64,000 nt of DNA from Flavobacterium sp. (GTDB taxonomy: Bacteria > Bacteroidota > Bacteroidia > Flavobacteriales > Flavobacteriaceae). Below, piece by piece: positions 17,793 to 26,306 of this stretch. Both the position numbers and the translations under genes were made by a program. The stretch lies in contig NZ_JAGIAV010000004.1 in the NCBI RefSeq assembly GCF_017744675.1, positions 234,567 through 298,566 of the forward strand, given 5' to 3'. Within the stretch, counting starts at the first letter, position 1; every line of letters starts with the position of its first letter. The notes beneath the pieces were generated by a model, which saw only the letters and a list, made by a program, of their open reading frames with translations, did not search any database and had not been told where the DNA came from.

Positions 17793-18656
17793 ATGATTTC
17801 TTACAACACCAAAGACTGGTTTACTTTTATTTTTCATTTTCATAAATCAGATACAGTTCGAAAACTGATTACGATTATGATTGCCATTGGAATTTATTCT
17901 GCAGCCGTCTGTTATCTAGAACTTCATTATTTTAAAGTGACCAAAAACGATTACATTCACAACATTCCAATCATGCACGGAATGCTTGGTTTTGTAATTT
18001 CGCTTTTGCTTGTGTTTCGAACCAATACAGCTTATGACAGATGGTGGGAAGGCCGCAAACTTTGGGGTGGACTGGTAAATAATAGCCGTAATCTGGCTAT
18101 AAAGCTTTCGGCAATTTTAAAAGACGAAAATGATAGAAAGTTTTTTAGAAAATACATTCCTATGTATGCCGATATCCTTCATCAGCATTTAAAAGATGAA
18201 GACACCAGCAAACAGCTTTTTGAAGATGTTGAACTCGAAATAGATCATCATAAACACAAGCCAAATCAGCTAAAAAGAATTATGTATCATAAAATCAATG
18301 ATTTGTATGATGCTAAAAAAATATCTGGAGAGCAGCTAATTACCCTAAATGACGAATTAGTTGCTTTTACAGACATTTGCGGAGCATGCGAGCGTATTAA
18401 AAACACTCCTATTCCCTACTCTTACAGTGCTTTTATAAAGAAATTCATTTTCTTTTACACCATGACACTTCCATTTGGATATTCTGTTAGTTTAGGATAT
18501 TTGGTTGCTCCCGTTGTCGTTTTTATATTTTATGTATTGGCCAGTTTAGAACTTATCGCCGAAGAAATCGAGGATCCGTTTGGAAATGACGAAAATGATC
18601 TTCCAACAAAGAAAATTTCTGAAAACATTAAAAAGCACATAGAAGAGCTCATATAA
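17793..18656 (+). CDS. Bestrophin family (UPF0187) anion channel-like protein
   Basis: A 287-residue membrane protein of the bestrophin/RFP-TM family, which forms pentameric chloride or other anion channels. Family markers seen: an N-terminal KDWFTFIFHFHKSDT, the pore-lining MHGMLGFVISLLLVFRTNTAYDRWWEGRKLWG (very conserved RTN.AYDRWWEGR) at ~60-90, and CGACERIKNTPIPYSY near 205-220. The final membrane helices and IAEEIEDPFGNDENDLP at the C-terminus are the usual family ending. It is last in the efflux operon strand, 26 bp after TolC. A functional link to the pump is not established. Confidence 0.93.
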   Translation: MISYNTKDWFTFIFHFHKSDTVRKLITIMIAIGIYSAAVCYLELHYFKVTKNDYIHNIPIMHGMLGFVISLLLVFRTNTAYDRWWEGRKLWGGLVNNSRNLAIKLSAILKDENDRKFFRKYIPMYADILHQHLKDEDTSKQLFEDVELEIDHHKHKPNQLKRIMYHKINDLYDAKKISGEQLITLNDELVAFTDICGACERIKNTPIPYSYSAFIKKFIFFYTMTLPFGYSVSLGYLVAPVVVFIFYVLASLELIAEEIEDPFGNDENDLPTKKISENIKKHIEELI

Positions 18657-18727
18657 TTAAACGTTAAATCTTCCGACTCTATTTTTATTTTCATTATATT
18701 TAAAGTCTTCACCTAAACTTAAATTTA

Positions 18728-19651
18728 ATGAACAATCAACGATTTTTAGTCAATCCGCTTCAATTATCGCAAGAGAAATCATTAAAAACTCTTGTAGAAA
18801 ACAGAACTATTTACAATCTAAATAATTGTGAATTAAATCTATTTGAAACCTACGAATCGACTCAGAAAGTTCCTTTAAAATTTAATGATTTGGTGGTAAC
18901 CAGCATGCTAAGAGGCAAAAAAATCATGCATCTTTTTGATGATCCAGAATTTGTCTATCTTCCTGGCGAAACGGTAATTGTGCCTTCTAATGTAGAAATG
19001 AAAATTGATTTCCCTGAAGCTTCAAAAAACAATCCAACCCAATGTCTCGCATTAGCAATCGATCAGGATAAAATTGCCGAGACTTTAAATTTCTTAAATG
19101 AGCAGTATCCGAAAGAAGGAAATAATTTGTACTGGCAGCTAAACTATCAGAATTACTTCTTTTATAATAATGTGGAAATGGCGTCGACCATTAATAAACT
19201 CATTAAAGAATGCATGAGTACCTCCATCGCTAAGGACATTTTTGCCGATTTGACTTTAAAAGAATTGCTAATTCGAATTATCCAGACTCAGACCGTAAAA
19301 TCTTTAGATGAGGGGAAATTTATAGATACAAACAACCCTATTAAGGAAGTTACAGAATACATTAAACAGAATTTAAAGGAAAACATGAGCTTGAAAATGC
19401 TTAGCGAAAAAGCCTGCATGAGCACTACTTCTTTCTACCGTTTCTTTAAACGCGAACTCGGAATGAGTCCGATTGAGTATATTTTGAATGAAAAAATAAA
19501 ATGTGCTAAAAATCTATTGAAAAATCCAACGCTTCAAATTAATGAAGTTTGCTATTTAGCTGGTTTTGAAGATGCCAATTACTTTATCAGATTGTTTAAA
19601 AAACACGAAGGAATTACTCCGAAACAATATCAGTTGCTTTATATTAATTAA
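18728..19651 (+). CDS. AraC family transcriptional regulator
   Basis: 307 residues. The N-terminal ~200 residues form an AraC-type cupin-like sensing region (VYLPGETVIVPSNVEMKIDFPEA). The C-terminal ~100 hold the double helix-turn-helix: EYIKQNLKENMSLKMLSEKACMSTTSFYRFFKREL and EVCYLAGFEDANYFIRLFKKHEGITPKQYQ. Similar AraC genes accompany acetaldehyde dehydrogenase and DUF779 genes in Flavobacteria, and here both lie directly downstream, convergently oriented. I infer it activates the aldehyde dehydrogenase gene. A 7-base-off hairpin repeat follows its stop. Confidence 0.9.
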   Translation: MNNQRFLVNPLQLSQEKSLKTLVENRTIYNLNNCELNLFETYESTQKVPLKFNDLVVTSMLRGKKIMHLFDDPEFVYLPGETVIVPSNVEMKIDFPEASKNNPTQCLALAIDQDKIAETLNFLNEQYPKEGNNLYWQLNYQNYFFYNNVEMASTINKLIKECMSTSIAKDIFADLTLKELLIRIIQTQTVKSLDEGKFIDTNNPIKEVTEYIKQNLKENMSLKMLSEKACMSTTSFYRFFKRELGMSPIEYILNEKIKCAKNLLKNPTLQINEVCYLAGFEDANYFIRLFKKHEGITPKQYQLLYIN

Positions 19652-19653
19652 AA

Positions 19654-19748
19654 GGTACAAAGGCCCAAAGTAACAAAGAGACAAAGTTTTTCCTTTTTGT
19701 GACAAAGTTTAGAGCTTCTAAACCTTTGTCACTTTGTCACTATGTTAC
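19654..19748. repeat. GACAAAG-rich repeat with central hairpin between convergent genes
   Basis: Direct units (ACAAAG, AACAAAG, GACAAAG) at 19658-19686 are followed by a hairpin at 19701-19730 (GACAAAG/CTTTGTC and TTTAGA/TCTAAA arms around GCT) and inverted units to 19748. It occupies the gap between the convergent AraC and DUF779 genes and may serve as a bidirectional terminator. It is the same repeat family as 8897-8938. Confidence 0.65.
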
Positions 19749-19756
19749 TATGAACC

Positions 19757-20131
19757 TCAAAAGAAAGTAACCGGTTGTAAATCTTTTTCTTCTTCGGGAG
19801 TGAAAATGCGATATTCTATTTGGAATGTTTTCTTAAGTGGCGTTTCTAATGAAAAACCTCCTACTCCAAAAGCATCAATTACTGTTAAGGTAAAATGGGC
19901 ATGTTTCCAATACTCGAACAGATCTTTGTCTACCCAAAACTCGGTATCTTCAATACTACCGATACAAACATCACCTGTTCGCTGATAATATCCTCCTTTT
20001 TCAAAACATTGCGGTTGTGTGCCTTCGCAACATCCGCCCGCTTGATAAAACATCAAATCTCCGTGTTTTGCTTTTAGAATTTTAATCAATTCTATTGCTT
20101 TTTCTGTGGCATCAATTCTTCTAATCATCAC
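19757..20131 (-). CDS. DUF779 family protein (aldehyde dehydrogenase-associated)
   Basis: A 124-residue cytoplasmic protein with the DUF779 core: FYQAGGCCEGTQPQCF (a Cys cluster at about residues 34-42 that looks metal- or thiol-reactive), then GDVCIGSIEDTEFWVD, and the C-terminal GFSLETPLKKTFQIEYR. DUF779 genes are regularly found beside ExaC/AldB-type acetaldehyde dehydrogenases, as here; a biochemical role is not established. The ATG lies only 18 bp after an intrinsic terminator on the same strand, so its expression probably depends on read-through. An adjacent MM start makes the exact first Met ambiguous by one codon. Confidence 0.9.
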   Translation of the reverse strand: MMIRRIDATEKAIELIKILKAKHGDLMFYQAGGCCEGTQPQCFEKGGYYQRTGDVCIGSIEDTEFWVDKDLFEYWKHAHFTLTVIDAFGVGGFSLETPLKKTFQIEYRIFTPEEEKDLQPVTFF

Positions 20132-20148
20132 TTTAAAAATTAAAAGGC

Positions 20149-20187
20149 AAAAAAAGCAGCAAACTCTCTAGAGAAATTTACTGCTTT
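20149..20187 (-). terminator. Intrinsic terminator directly upstream of the DUF779 start
   Basis: Read on the minus strand, AAAGCAG and CTGCTTT form the base of a hairpin (20181-20187 with 20153-20159), with further A-T pairs and a TCTCTAGAGA top. A run of seven T residues follows, running to 20149. It ends 18 bp before the DUF779 ATG, too close for a separate promoter. Confidence 0.8.
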
Positions 20188-20227
20188 GACATAACCAACT
20201 ATTTGTATTTTACTTAGAATCAAACAG

Positions 20228-20345
20228 TAATTTGATTACATTGGATATTCACAAATCAAAATTACCTGGAGGAAGTTTGCTTAATGCCGTTAAATTTTCA
20301 TTTAACGCCCCATGCATGTCGCCAACCTAAATACTCCAGGATTTT
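20228..20345. ncRNA. Candidate structured RNA between the aldehyde dehydrogenase and DUF779 genes
   Basis: A closing helix CCTGGAG (20265-20271) pairs perfectly with CTCCAGG (20334-20340). Inside is an 8-bp hairpin (20288-20295 with 20300-20307) whose loop is TTTC on plus and GAAA, a GNRA tetraloop, on minus. A CATGCATG palindrome (20311-20318) and unpaired conserved-looking tracts occupy the rest. On minus it would be part of the DUF779 leader, upstream of the terminator at 20149-20187. On plus it would end in a T-rich tail after 20340 (including nine T in a row). The strand is therefore undecided. It could belong to a known flavobacterial RNA family such as flavo-1, which I cannot test. Confidence 0.5.
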
Positions 20346-20357
20346 GATTTTTTTTTC

Positions 20358-21863
20358 TTAGAAAAATCCTAATTTCTTTTTGTCATAAGAAATCAGCATG
20401 TTTTTGGTTTGGCGGTATTGGCTCAACATCATTTTATGGTTCTCACGACCAATTCCTGATTGTTTATAACCTCCAAACGGAGCACCCGCAGGATAAGAAT
20501 GGTACTGATTAATCCATACACGACCTGACTGAATCGCTCTTGGAACCTGATAAATTTCGTGCGCATCTCTTGTCCAAACTCCTGCACCTAATCCGTACAT
20601 CGTATCATTGGCAATTTCGATAGCTTCTTCGGTAGTTTTGAACGTAGTAACGGCTAAAAAAGGTCCGAAAATCTCTTCTTGGAAAATGCGCATTTTGTTA
20701 TGTCCTTTAAATAAAGTTGGTTTGATGTAGTAACCGCCTTCCAATTCTCCTCCCAATTTATTTTCATCACCTCCTGTTAGCAGTTCTGCACCTTCTTCTT
20801 TTCCTAATTTGATATAAGACATGATTTTTTCTTTCTGAACAATCGAAGTTTGTGCACCAATCATAGTCGATTTATCCAACGGATTTCCTGCTATAATAGC
20901 TTCTGTTCTTTCAATTACCTTTTTGATAAACTTGTCGTAAATATCTTCGTGAATTAATAATCTAGAAGGACATGTACAGATTTCGCCTTGATTTAAAGCA
21001 AATAATACTGCACCTTCAACCGCTTTATCGAAGAAATCGTCGTCGTGATCTGCTACAGAAGGGAAGAAAATGTTTGGTGATTTACCACCCAATTCCAGAG
21101 TAACCGGAATAATATTTTCTGTTGCATATTGCATTACCAAGCGTCCTGTAGTTGTAGAACCTGTAAATGCCGCTTTTGAAACTTTTTTGTTGGTCACCAA
21201 CGGACGGCCTAATTCGGCACCAAAACCGTTTACAATATTTAAAACTCCCGGAGGCAGAATATCACCAATTAATTCCATTAAAACCATAATCGAAATTGGC
21301 GTGCTTTCAGCTGGTTTCAATACAATGGTATTTCCTGCGGCTAGTGCTGGTGCGATTTTCCAAACAGCCATTAAAATCGGGAAATTCCACGGAATAATCT
21401 GCGCGACAACACCAAGAGGTTCGCTTAAAGCGATAGAAACGGTTTGCGAATCCAGTTCTGAAATGGCGCTTTCTTCGGCACGAATTACGCCTGCAAAATA
21501 TCTAAAATGGTCAATGGCTAATGGAATATCGGCTGCAAGAGTTTCGCGAATTGGTTTTCCGTTATCAACTGTTTCAACCGCTGCGATATATTCTAAATTG
21601 TCTTCAATTTTTTGTGCAATCTTATTCAATAAAATACTTCTTTCTGTAACAGATGTTTTTCCCCAGGTTTTAAATGCTTCATAAGCGGTGTCTACGGCCA
21701 ATTCTAAATCTTCTTTTCCAGAATGTGCTGCTTTTGTAAACACTTTCCCGTCAATGGGAGAAACAACATCAAAATATTCTCCTGTAATTGGCGCTGTAAA
21801 TTTTCCGCCAATATAGTTATCGTATTTTACTTTAAATTCAGGTCTTTTTACTAAGGTACTCAT
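20358..21863 (-). CDS. NAD(P)-dependent aldehyde dehydrogenase (AldB/ExaC acetaldehyde type)
   Basis: 501 residues, full-length ALDH fold. The Rossmann/coenzyme region has [21 protein letters not shown] and FTGSTTTGR. The general base is Glu257 in LELGGKSPN and the nucleophile is Cys296 in [11 protein letters not shown], a sequence typical of AldB/ExaC acetaldehyde dehydrogenases. The C-terminal oligomerisation segment includes [16 protein letters not shown]. It oxidises acetaldehyde or similar short aldehydes to acids in the cytosol. A -7 box TAAATTTG lies 24-31 bp upstream (21887-21894, minus). Downstream are the RNA candidate and DUF779; the AraC regulator is beyond. Confidence 0.95.
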   Translation of the reverse strand: MSTLVKRPEFKVKYDNYIGGKFTAPITGEYFDVVSPIDGKVFTKAAHSGKEDLELAVDTAYEAFKTWGKTSVTERSILLNKIAQKIEDNLEYIAAVETVDNGKPIRETLAADIPLAIDHFRYFAGVIRAEESAISELDSQTVSIALSEPLGVVAQIIPWNFPILMAVWKIAPALAAGNTIVLKPAESTPISIMVLMELIGDILPPGVLNIVNGFGAELGRPLVTNKKVSKAAFTGSTTTGRLVMQYATENIIPVTLELGGKSPNIFFPSVADHDDDFFDKAVEGAVLFALNQGEICTCPSRLLIHEDIYDKFIKKVIERTEAIIAGNPLDKSTMIGAQTSIVQKEKIMSYIKLGKEEGAELLTGGDENKLGGELEGGYYIKPTLFKGHNKMRIFQEEIFGPFLAVTTFKTTEEAIEIANDTMYGLGAGVWTRDAHEIYQVPRAIQSGRVWINQYHSYPAGAPFGGYKQSGIGRENHKMMLSQYRQTKNMLISYDKKKLGFF

Positions 21864-22098
21864 GATATTCTTTTTTTGATTTACTCCAAATTTAGTTTCA
21901 TAAAAAGAAACAGAATAGCATTATTCATTCATCTTGTAGCACAAAAATTACACAATCTATTTTTTTACCCTTTTAAACTATTTATTCGTCAAAATTTTAG
22001 CCGTAAATTATCAAAAGCTTAAAGCATAGCATTTTCTTTGCAATAAAAAACAACTAGAAAAAACTACTCAATTTTTTCTTACTCCAAAGCGCAATCCT

Positions 22099-22106
22099 TA
22101 TATTTG
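22099..22106 (+). promoter_or_regulatory. Likely -7 element (TATATTTG) for pheT
   Basis: TATATTTG fits the Bacteroidetes TAnnTTTG box and lies 30 bp before the pheT ATG. The -33 region is T-rich but lacks a clear TTG. Confidence 0.5.
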
Positions 22107-22135
22107 TAACCTTATTCAAGAATTAAATAACTACA

Positions 22136-24556
22136 ATGAAAATATCTTACAACTGGTTAAAACAATTTATTAAAACAGATTGGACATCTGAGCAGACTTC
22201 TGAATTACTAACAGATTTAGGTTTAGAAGTAGAAGTTGTCGAAAAATACGAATCAATTAAAGGTGGTTTAGCAGGTGTTGTTGTTGGACACGTTCTAACT
22301 TGCGAAAAACATCCTGATGCTGATAGATTGAGAGTTACTACAGTTGATGTTGGTTTAGAGGCTCCTATCCAGATTGTTTGCGGTGCAGCAAACGTAGCTG
22401 CAGGACAAAAAGTGCCAGTTGCGACAATCGGAACCGTTTTATACGATAAAGAGGGTGCTGAATTTACTATTAAAAAAGGAAAAATCCGCGGACAGGAAAG
22501 TCACGGAATGATCTGTGCCGAAGATGAATTGGGCCTTGGAAAAAGCCATGATGGAATTATGGTTTTGGCTGAAGATTTAGTTCCTGGAACTCCCGCATCT
22601 GAAGTTTTCCAAATTGCCAATGACGAGGTTTTTGAAATCGGATTGACGCCAAACCGTGCCGATGCGATGAGCCATTTTGGTACTGCTCGCGATTTAAGAG
22701 CAGGAATGCTGCAACGCGGCGTAAACGTAGAATTGATTACGCCTTCTGTAAGCAATTTTAGAGTAGACATGCGCACGCTTAAAATTGACGTAAATGTTGA
22801 AGATTCTCATTTAGCGCCAAGATATTGTGGGGTTACTATTTCTGGAATTTCTGTACACGAATCTCCAAGCTGGCTGCAAGACCGTTTAAAAGCTATTGGA
22901 TTAACTCCAAAAAATAATATTGTTGACGTTACTAATTATGTATTACATGAGTTAGGACAGCCTTTGCATGCTTTTGACGCTGCGAAAATCAACGGAAAAG
23001 TGATTGTAAAAACAGTTGAAGAAGGAACTAAATTTGTTACTCTAGACGATGTTGAAAGAACGCTTCACAAAGAAGATTTAATGATTTGTGACGAAAAAGG
23101 TCCACTTTGTATTGCTGGGGTTTTCGGAGGAAAAAAATCTGGAGTTACAGAAGGAACGACTTCTATTTTCTTAGAAAGCGCTTATTTTGATCCAGTAAGC
23201 ATTCGTAAAACAGCCAAAAGACATCAGTTGAGCACAGATGCTTCTTTTAGATTTGAAAGAGGAATTGACCCAACGATTACAGAATATGCTTTAAAACGTG
23301 CCGCTCTTTTAATTCAAGAAGTTGCTGGCGGAAAAATCACTTCTGATGTTGTAGAAGTGTATCCTAAAAAAGTAGAAGATTTTTCTGTTTTATTGAATTT
23401 CAGTCATGTATATAAAATAATCGGACAAGAGATTCCAAAAGACACCATCAAAAAAATATTGGTTTCTTTGGATATTAAAGTTAATAGCGTTTCTGATACT
23501 GGTTTAGGTTTAACTATTCCTGCGTACCGCGTAGACGTTCAGCGTGAAATTGACGTAATCGAAGAAATTTTGAGAGTTTACGGCTATAACAACATTAATT
23601 TCTCTAAGAAATTTAATGCTACAGTTGCGAATTCTCCAAGAACAGAAGACTATAAAGTACAGAATGTAATTGCTTCTCAGCTGAATTCTCAAGGATTTCA
23701 CGAAATGATGGCCAATTCATTGACGACAGCAGCTTATGCGAAATTATCGGCTTCGTTAAAAGAAGAACATAATGTTTCCATGCTGAATCCGTTGAGCAGT
23801 GATTTAGCTACACTTCGCCAATCTTTATTGTTCTCTGGTTTAGAAGCGGTTTCTTATAATATCAATAGAAAAAATTCGGATTTAAAATTATTTGAATTCG
23901 GAAAAACATATCATAAATATTTAAATGGATACGAAGAGCACAAACACCTTTCTTTGTTAATCTCTGGAAACAGAAACAAAGAAAGCTGGACAAGTTCGCA
24001 AAAAACAACAGATTTCTTCTTGTTGAAAGGATATGTAAAAGCGATTTTATCTCGTTTGGGAATTGAAAAGATCTCGAATGCTCCTGTTCAATCAGACATT
24101 TATTCTGAAGGAACTGCCATTACTTACAATAATGATATTTTAGTTGAAATGGGAGTTGTTAAGAAGCCCATTTTGAAGCATTTCGGCATTAAACAAGACG
24201 TTTATTACGCAGATTTTAACTGGGATTTGGTTTTAAAAATCATTACAGGAAAAATTAAATACACTGAAATTCCAAAATATCCAGAAGTTCGTCGTGATTT
24301 AGCTTTATTAATTGATGAAAAAACGACTTACGAAAGTATTTTCAACTTGGCAAAACAAACCGAAAAAGCACTCTTAAAAGATATTAATCTTTTTGATGTG
24401 TATCAAGGAAGCAAATTGCCAGAAGGAAAAAAATCATACGCTTTGAGTTTTACTATTCAAGACAATACTAAAACTTTAACCGATGCTCAGATTGATAAAA
24501 TCATGTCTAAATTACAGCAGACTTTTGAAACTGAACTTGGAGCAACTTTAAGATAA
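22136..24556 (+). CDS. pheT: Phenylalanine--tRNA ligase beta subunit
   Basis: The 806-residue beta chain of the alpha2-beta2 PheRS that charges tRNA-Phe. Domains in order: the N-terminal EMAP/tRNA-binding OB domain (VVGHVLTCEKHPDADRLRVTTVDVG, ~45-150), B3/B4 editing domain (~215-385, NNIVDVTNYVLHELGQPLHAFD), B5 (~405-475), catalytic-like core, and the FDX-ACB anticodon-binding domain (about 713-806, KYPEVRRDLALLID). GHGMICAEDELGLG-like text (SHGMICAEDELGLG) is the expected family signature. The pheS partner is not in the window. A strong terminator follows 20 bp after the stop. Confidence 0.97.
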   Translation: MKISYNWLKQFIKTDWTSEQTSELLTDLGLEVEVVEKYESIKGGLAGVVVGHVLTCEKHPDADRLRVTTVDVGLEAPIQIVCGAANVAAGQKVPVATIGTVLYDKEGAEFTIKKGKIRGQESHGMICAEDELGLGKSHDGIMVLAEDLVPGTPASEVFQIANDEVFEIGLTPNRADAMSHFGTARDLRAGMLQRGVNVELITPSVSNFRVDMRTLKIDVNVEDSHLAPRYCGVTISGISVHESPSWLQDRLKAIGLTPKNNIVDVTNYVLHELGQPLHAFDAAKINGKVIVKTVEEGTKFVTLDDVERTLHKEDLMICDEKGPLCIAGVFGGKKSGVTEGTTSIFLESAYFDPVSIRKTAKRHQLSTDASFRFERGIDPTITEYALKRAALLIQEVAGGKITSDVVEVYPKKVEDFSVLLNFSHVYKIIGQEIPKDTIKKILVSLDIKVNSVSDTGLGLTIPAYRVDVQREIDVIEEILRVYGYNNINFSKKFNATVANSPRTEDYKVQNVIASQLNSQGFHEMMANSLTTAAYAKLSASLKEEHNVSMLNPLSSDLATLRQSLLFSGLEAVSYNINRKNSDLKLFEFGKTYHKYLNGYEEHKHLSLLISGNRNKESWTSSQKTTDFFLLKGYVKAILSRLGIEKISNAPVQSDIYSEGTAITYNNDILVEMGVVKKPILKHFGIKQDVYYADFNWDLVLKIITGKIKYTEIPKYPEVRRDLALLIDEKTTYESIFNLAKQTEKALLKDINLFDVYQGSKLPEGKKSYALSFTIQDNTKTLTDAQIDKIMSKLQQTFETELGATLR

Positions 24557-24575
24557 TTTCTTTCTTATATAATAC

Positions 24576-24610
24576 AAAACCCGACAATAATCTTGTCGGG
24601 TTTTCTTTTT
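24576..24610. terminator. Rho-independent terminator after pheT
   Basis: A 12-bp stem AAAACCCGACAA/TTGTCGGGTTTT (24576-24587 with 24593-24604), a 5-base loop and a T-rich tail. The A-rich left side means it can also act on the minus strand, serving the convergent muramidase gene. Confidence 0.95.
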
Positions 24611-24631
24611 GTTGCTTTTTTGTTGTTTTTT

Positions 24632-24794
24632 GTTTCAAGTTGCAGGTTTCAAGTTCTTAAAGAACTTTAATACGATATGTAAAAAAAGATACTTACCAAA
24701 TAACTTCAAACTTCAAACTTCAAACTTCAAACTTCAAACTTGAAACCTGAAACTTGAAACCTGAAACTTCAAACTTGAAACTTCAAACTTGAAA
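24632..24794. repeat. 7-bp tandem repeat array (CTTCAAA/CTTGAAA/CCTGAAA)
   Basis: Thirteen uninterrupted 7-base units run from 24704 to 24794, mixing CTTCAAA, CTTGAAA and CCTGAAA. Inverted copies (TTTCAAG, GCAGG, TTTCAAG) precede them near 24632-24655, so long snap-back structures are possible. Same family as 8960-9008. It lies between the pheT terminator and the convergent muramidase stop. Confidence 0.9.
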
Positions 24795-24806
24795 CCCAAC
24801 CAAACA

Positions 24807-25628
24807 TCAAGCATATTTCGCGTAAGCTCTTGCTAGTTTTTCATCGTATTTGTTGGTTTTGTATGCTGGTCCGTTGTATTTTAAAGCAAACGCAGCCCAA
24901 TTTTTATTTCGAAGAAGTCCGATCAAGTTGTTCTTTTTTAGAAACAAGCCAAAAGCTTTTAAGTGTTCGCCTTCATTCAGTTTCATTTTTTCGACATATT
25001 CGTCAATACTGCTATAGCCAATAGAGGTTGCATTAAAGCCCATAATTTGAAAAAGTCCCCAAGAAGTCGCGCTATTTGCGGCATCGGCTATTTTTTTATC
25101 AGAGCCAAGATTTATCGCCTTTTGTAAACGCGTGTATTCGCCAGTTCCTCCAACATAATATTTTTTAGTATAATTCTCAAATAAAATATCTTGTGTATTG
25201 GGGTTGACATAAATTCTAGGATCAATACCTCTTTTCTTCAATTCGCTCCAAAAAATATGTCCTTCAAACAAAATCTTCGGACGCCCATCAATCAAAAAGC
25301 CTTTCCCATTGCTCTCTACTTCATTTACCGCTTTTACAATGGCAAGTTCTAAATTAAACTGATTTGAAAAATCGATTAAATCCTGTTCTGATAACAGTTT
25401 GCTGTTTGCAGAAAAGTTATTCTCGCTTTTTGCCAAAAGTGTCGACCATGTTTTAAGCCCCACTACTCCATCTACCACAAGATTATTCTTTAGCTGAAAA
25501 TCTTTAATCGCCTTATCTGTCTCTGTCCCAAAATAATCGGAAACAACCACCTTGTAATTCAATTTGGACAAAAGCTCATTTAAGTAATACACTTCTGGAG
25601 ATTTTGCGCCAGCTTTTATCGTTCTCAT
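24807..25628 (-). CDS. N-acetylmuramidase with N-terminal peptidoglycan-binding domain
   Basis: 273 residues. Residues ~5-70 form a PG_binding_1 domain (AGAKSPEVYYLNELLSKLNYKV, TDKAIKDFQLKNNLVVDGVVGLKTWSTLL). Residues ~85-270 match the N-acetylmuramidase (DUF3380) family, with the likely catalytic Glu in VNEVESNGKGF and the signatures DGRPKILFEGHIFW, SATSWGLFQIMGFN and FALKYNGPAY. The family cleaves the MurNAc-GlcNAc bond and is common as phage endolysins. There is no signal peptide and no phage gene around, so this is a stand-alone or domesticated lysin. Confidence 0.9.
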   Translation of the reverse strand: MRTIKAGAKSPEVYYLNELLSKLNYKVVVSDYFGTETDKAIKDFQLKNNLVVDGVVGLKTWSTLLAKSENNFSANSKLLSEQDLIDFSNQFNLELAIVKAVNEVESNGKGFLIDGRPKILFEGHIFWSELKKRGIDPRIYVNPNTQDILFENYTKKYYVGGTGEYTRLQKAINLGSDKKIADAANSATSWGLFQIMGFNATSIGYSSIDEYVEKMKLNEGEHLKAFGLFLKKNNLIGLLRNKNWAAFALKYNGPAYKTNKYDEKLARAYAKYA

Positions 25629-25780
25629 TATTCTCTATTTAATTGATTACACTTCTGACTGTCTGTTTTGTAGCCCAAAACTGATGATATAAATTTACAT
25701 TTTTATAAAATATTATGTTACAATGCTTTACCCCATTTTTTTTAAATAATTTTACGAATCAAAAAAGGGTATATTTCCCC

Positions 25781-25811
25781 TTGACGCAATTTTTCTTTTA
25801 AGATAATTTTG
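25781..25811 (+). promoter_or_regulatory. Promoter of the four-gene two-component operon
   Basis: TTG at 25781-25783, a 20-bp spacer and a perfect TAATTTTG box at 25804-25811. The start codon of the first gene lies 60 bp downstream, leaving a ~55-nt leader. Confidence 0.7.
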
Positions 25812-25871
25812 CCTTGTAAATAACTCAAAAAACTGTTAACTAAACATTTAACCAATTAACAATAAATAACT

Positions 25872-26300
25872 ATGAAAAATCCACCCGCAAAACCGAGTCA
25901 GTTAATCACTAAAGAATTTGCTAGACAATTAAATGTGAATTACAACAATAAAAAAGCATCACTTAGAGCTCTTAAAGACGAAAAAGAAGATGCTAATGCT
26001 ATTTGGTATTCTCTGGAAGAATTAGAAAATTACATTCATTATATAAAAACTAATGGCGCAAATGACGGTTACAATGTTGATGGAATCCGTTTTTATTTTG
26101 GGGTTTATCCAGATGATGAAGTGCATGGAGAAAAAGCTGGCTTAACTACCTTATTTCTAGTTCCTACGGGCAAAAAAGCAGCAAACAACAATACTAAAGT
26201 TCAAAGTTTTTCTTTAATGCAAGAAGCTTCTTCAGATATTGACAGCCTTGATCCAATGAACTACGGAAACATCGGAAGACCGCCAAGCTTAATATACTAA
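25872..26300 (+). CDS. Uncharacterised protein, first gene of the two-component operon
   Basis: A 142-residue soluble protein beginning MKNPPAKPSQLITKEFARQL. A central block IWYSLEELENYIHYIKTNG and VDGIRFYFGVYPDD suggests a compact alpha/beta domain. The C-terminus is Ser/Asp/Pro-rich (SSDIDSLDPMNYGNIGRPP). No signal peptide or membrane segment. It lies 6 bp before the membrane protein gene, so cotranscription and a link to the kinase system are likely. Similar small proteins occur beside related kinase operons in Flavobacteria, by recollection only. Function unknown. Confidence 0.75.
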   Translation: MKNPPAKPSQLITKEFARQLNVNYNNKKASLRALKDEKEDANAIWYSLEELENYIHYIKTNGANDGYNVDGIRFYFGVYPDDEVHGEKAGLTTLFLVPTGKKAANNNTKVQSFSLMQEASSDIDSLDPMNYGNIGRPPSLIY

Positions 26301-26306
26301 AAAAAT

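Noticed and set aside
21070..21684. 204-codon ORF opposite the aldehyde dehydrogenase
   Set aside because: Antisense shadow of a strongly conserved gene; Ala/Ser-rich text typical of reverse-frame artefacts.
24632..24794. 7-bp repeats as a CRISPR array
   Set aside because: Units are 7 bases without spacers of defined length and no cas genes are present.
24807..25628. N-acetylmuramidase as evidence of a prophage
   Set aside because: No holin, integrase, capsid or tail genes within the window; neighbours are core genes.
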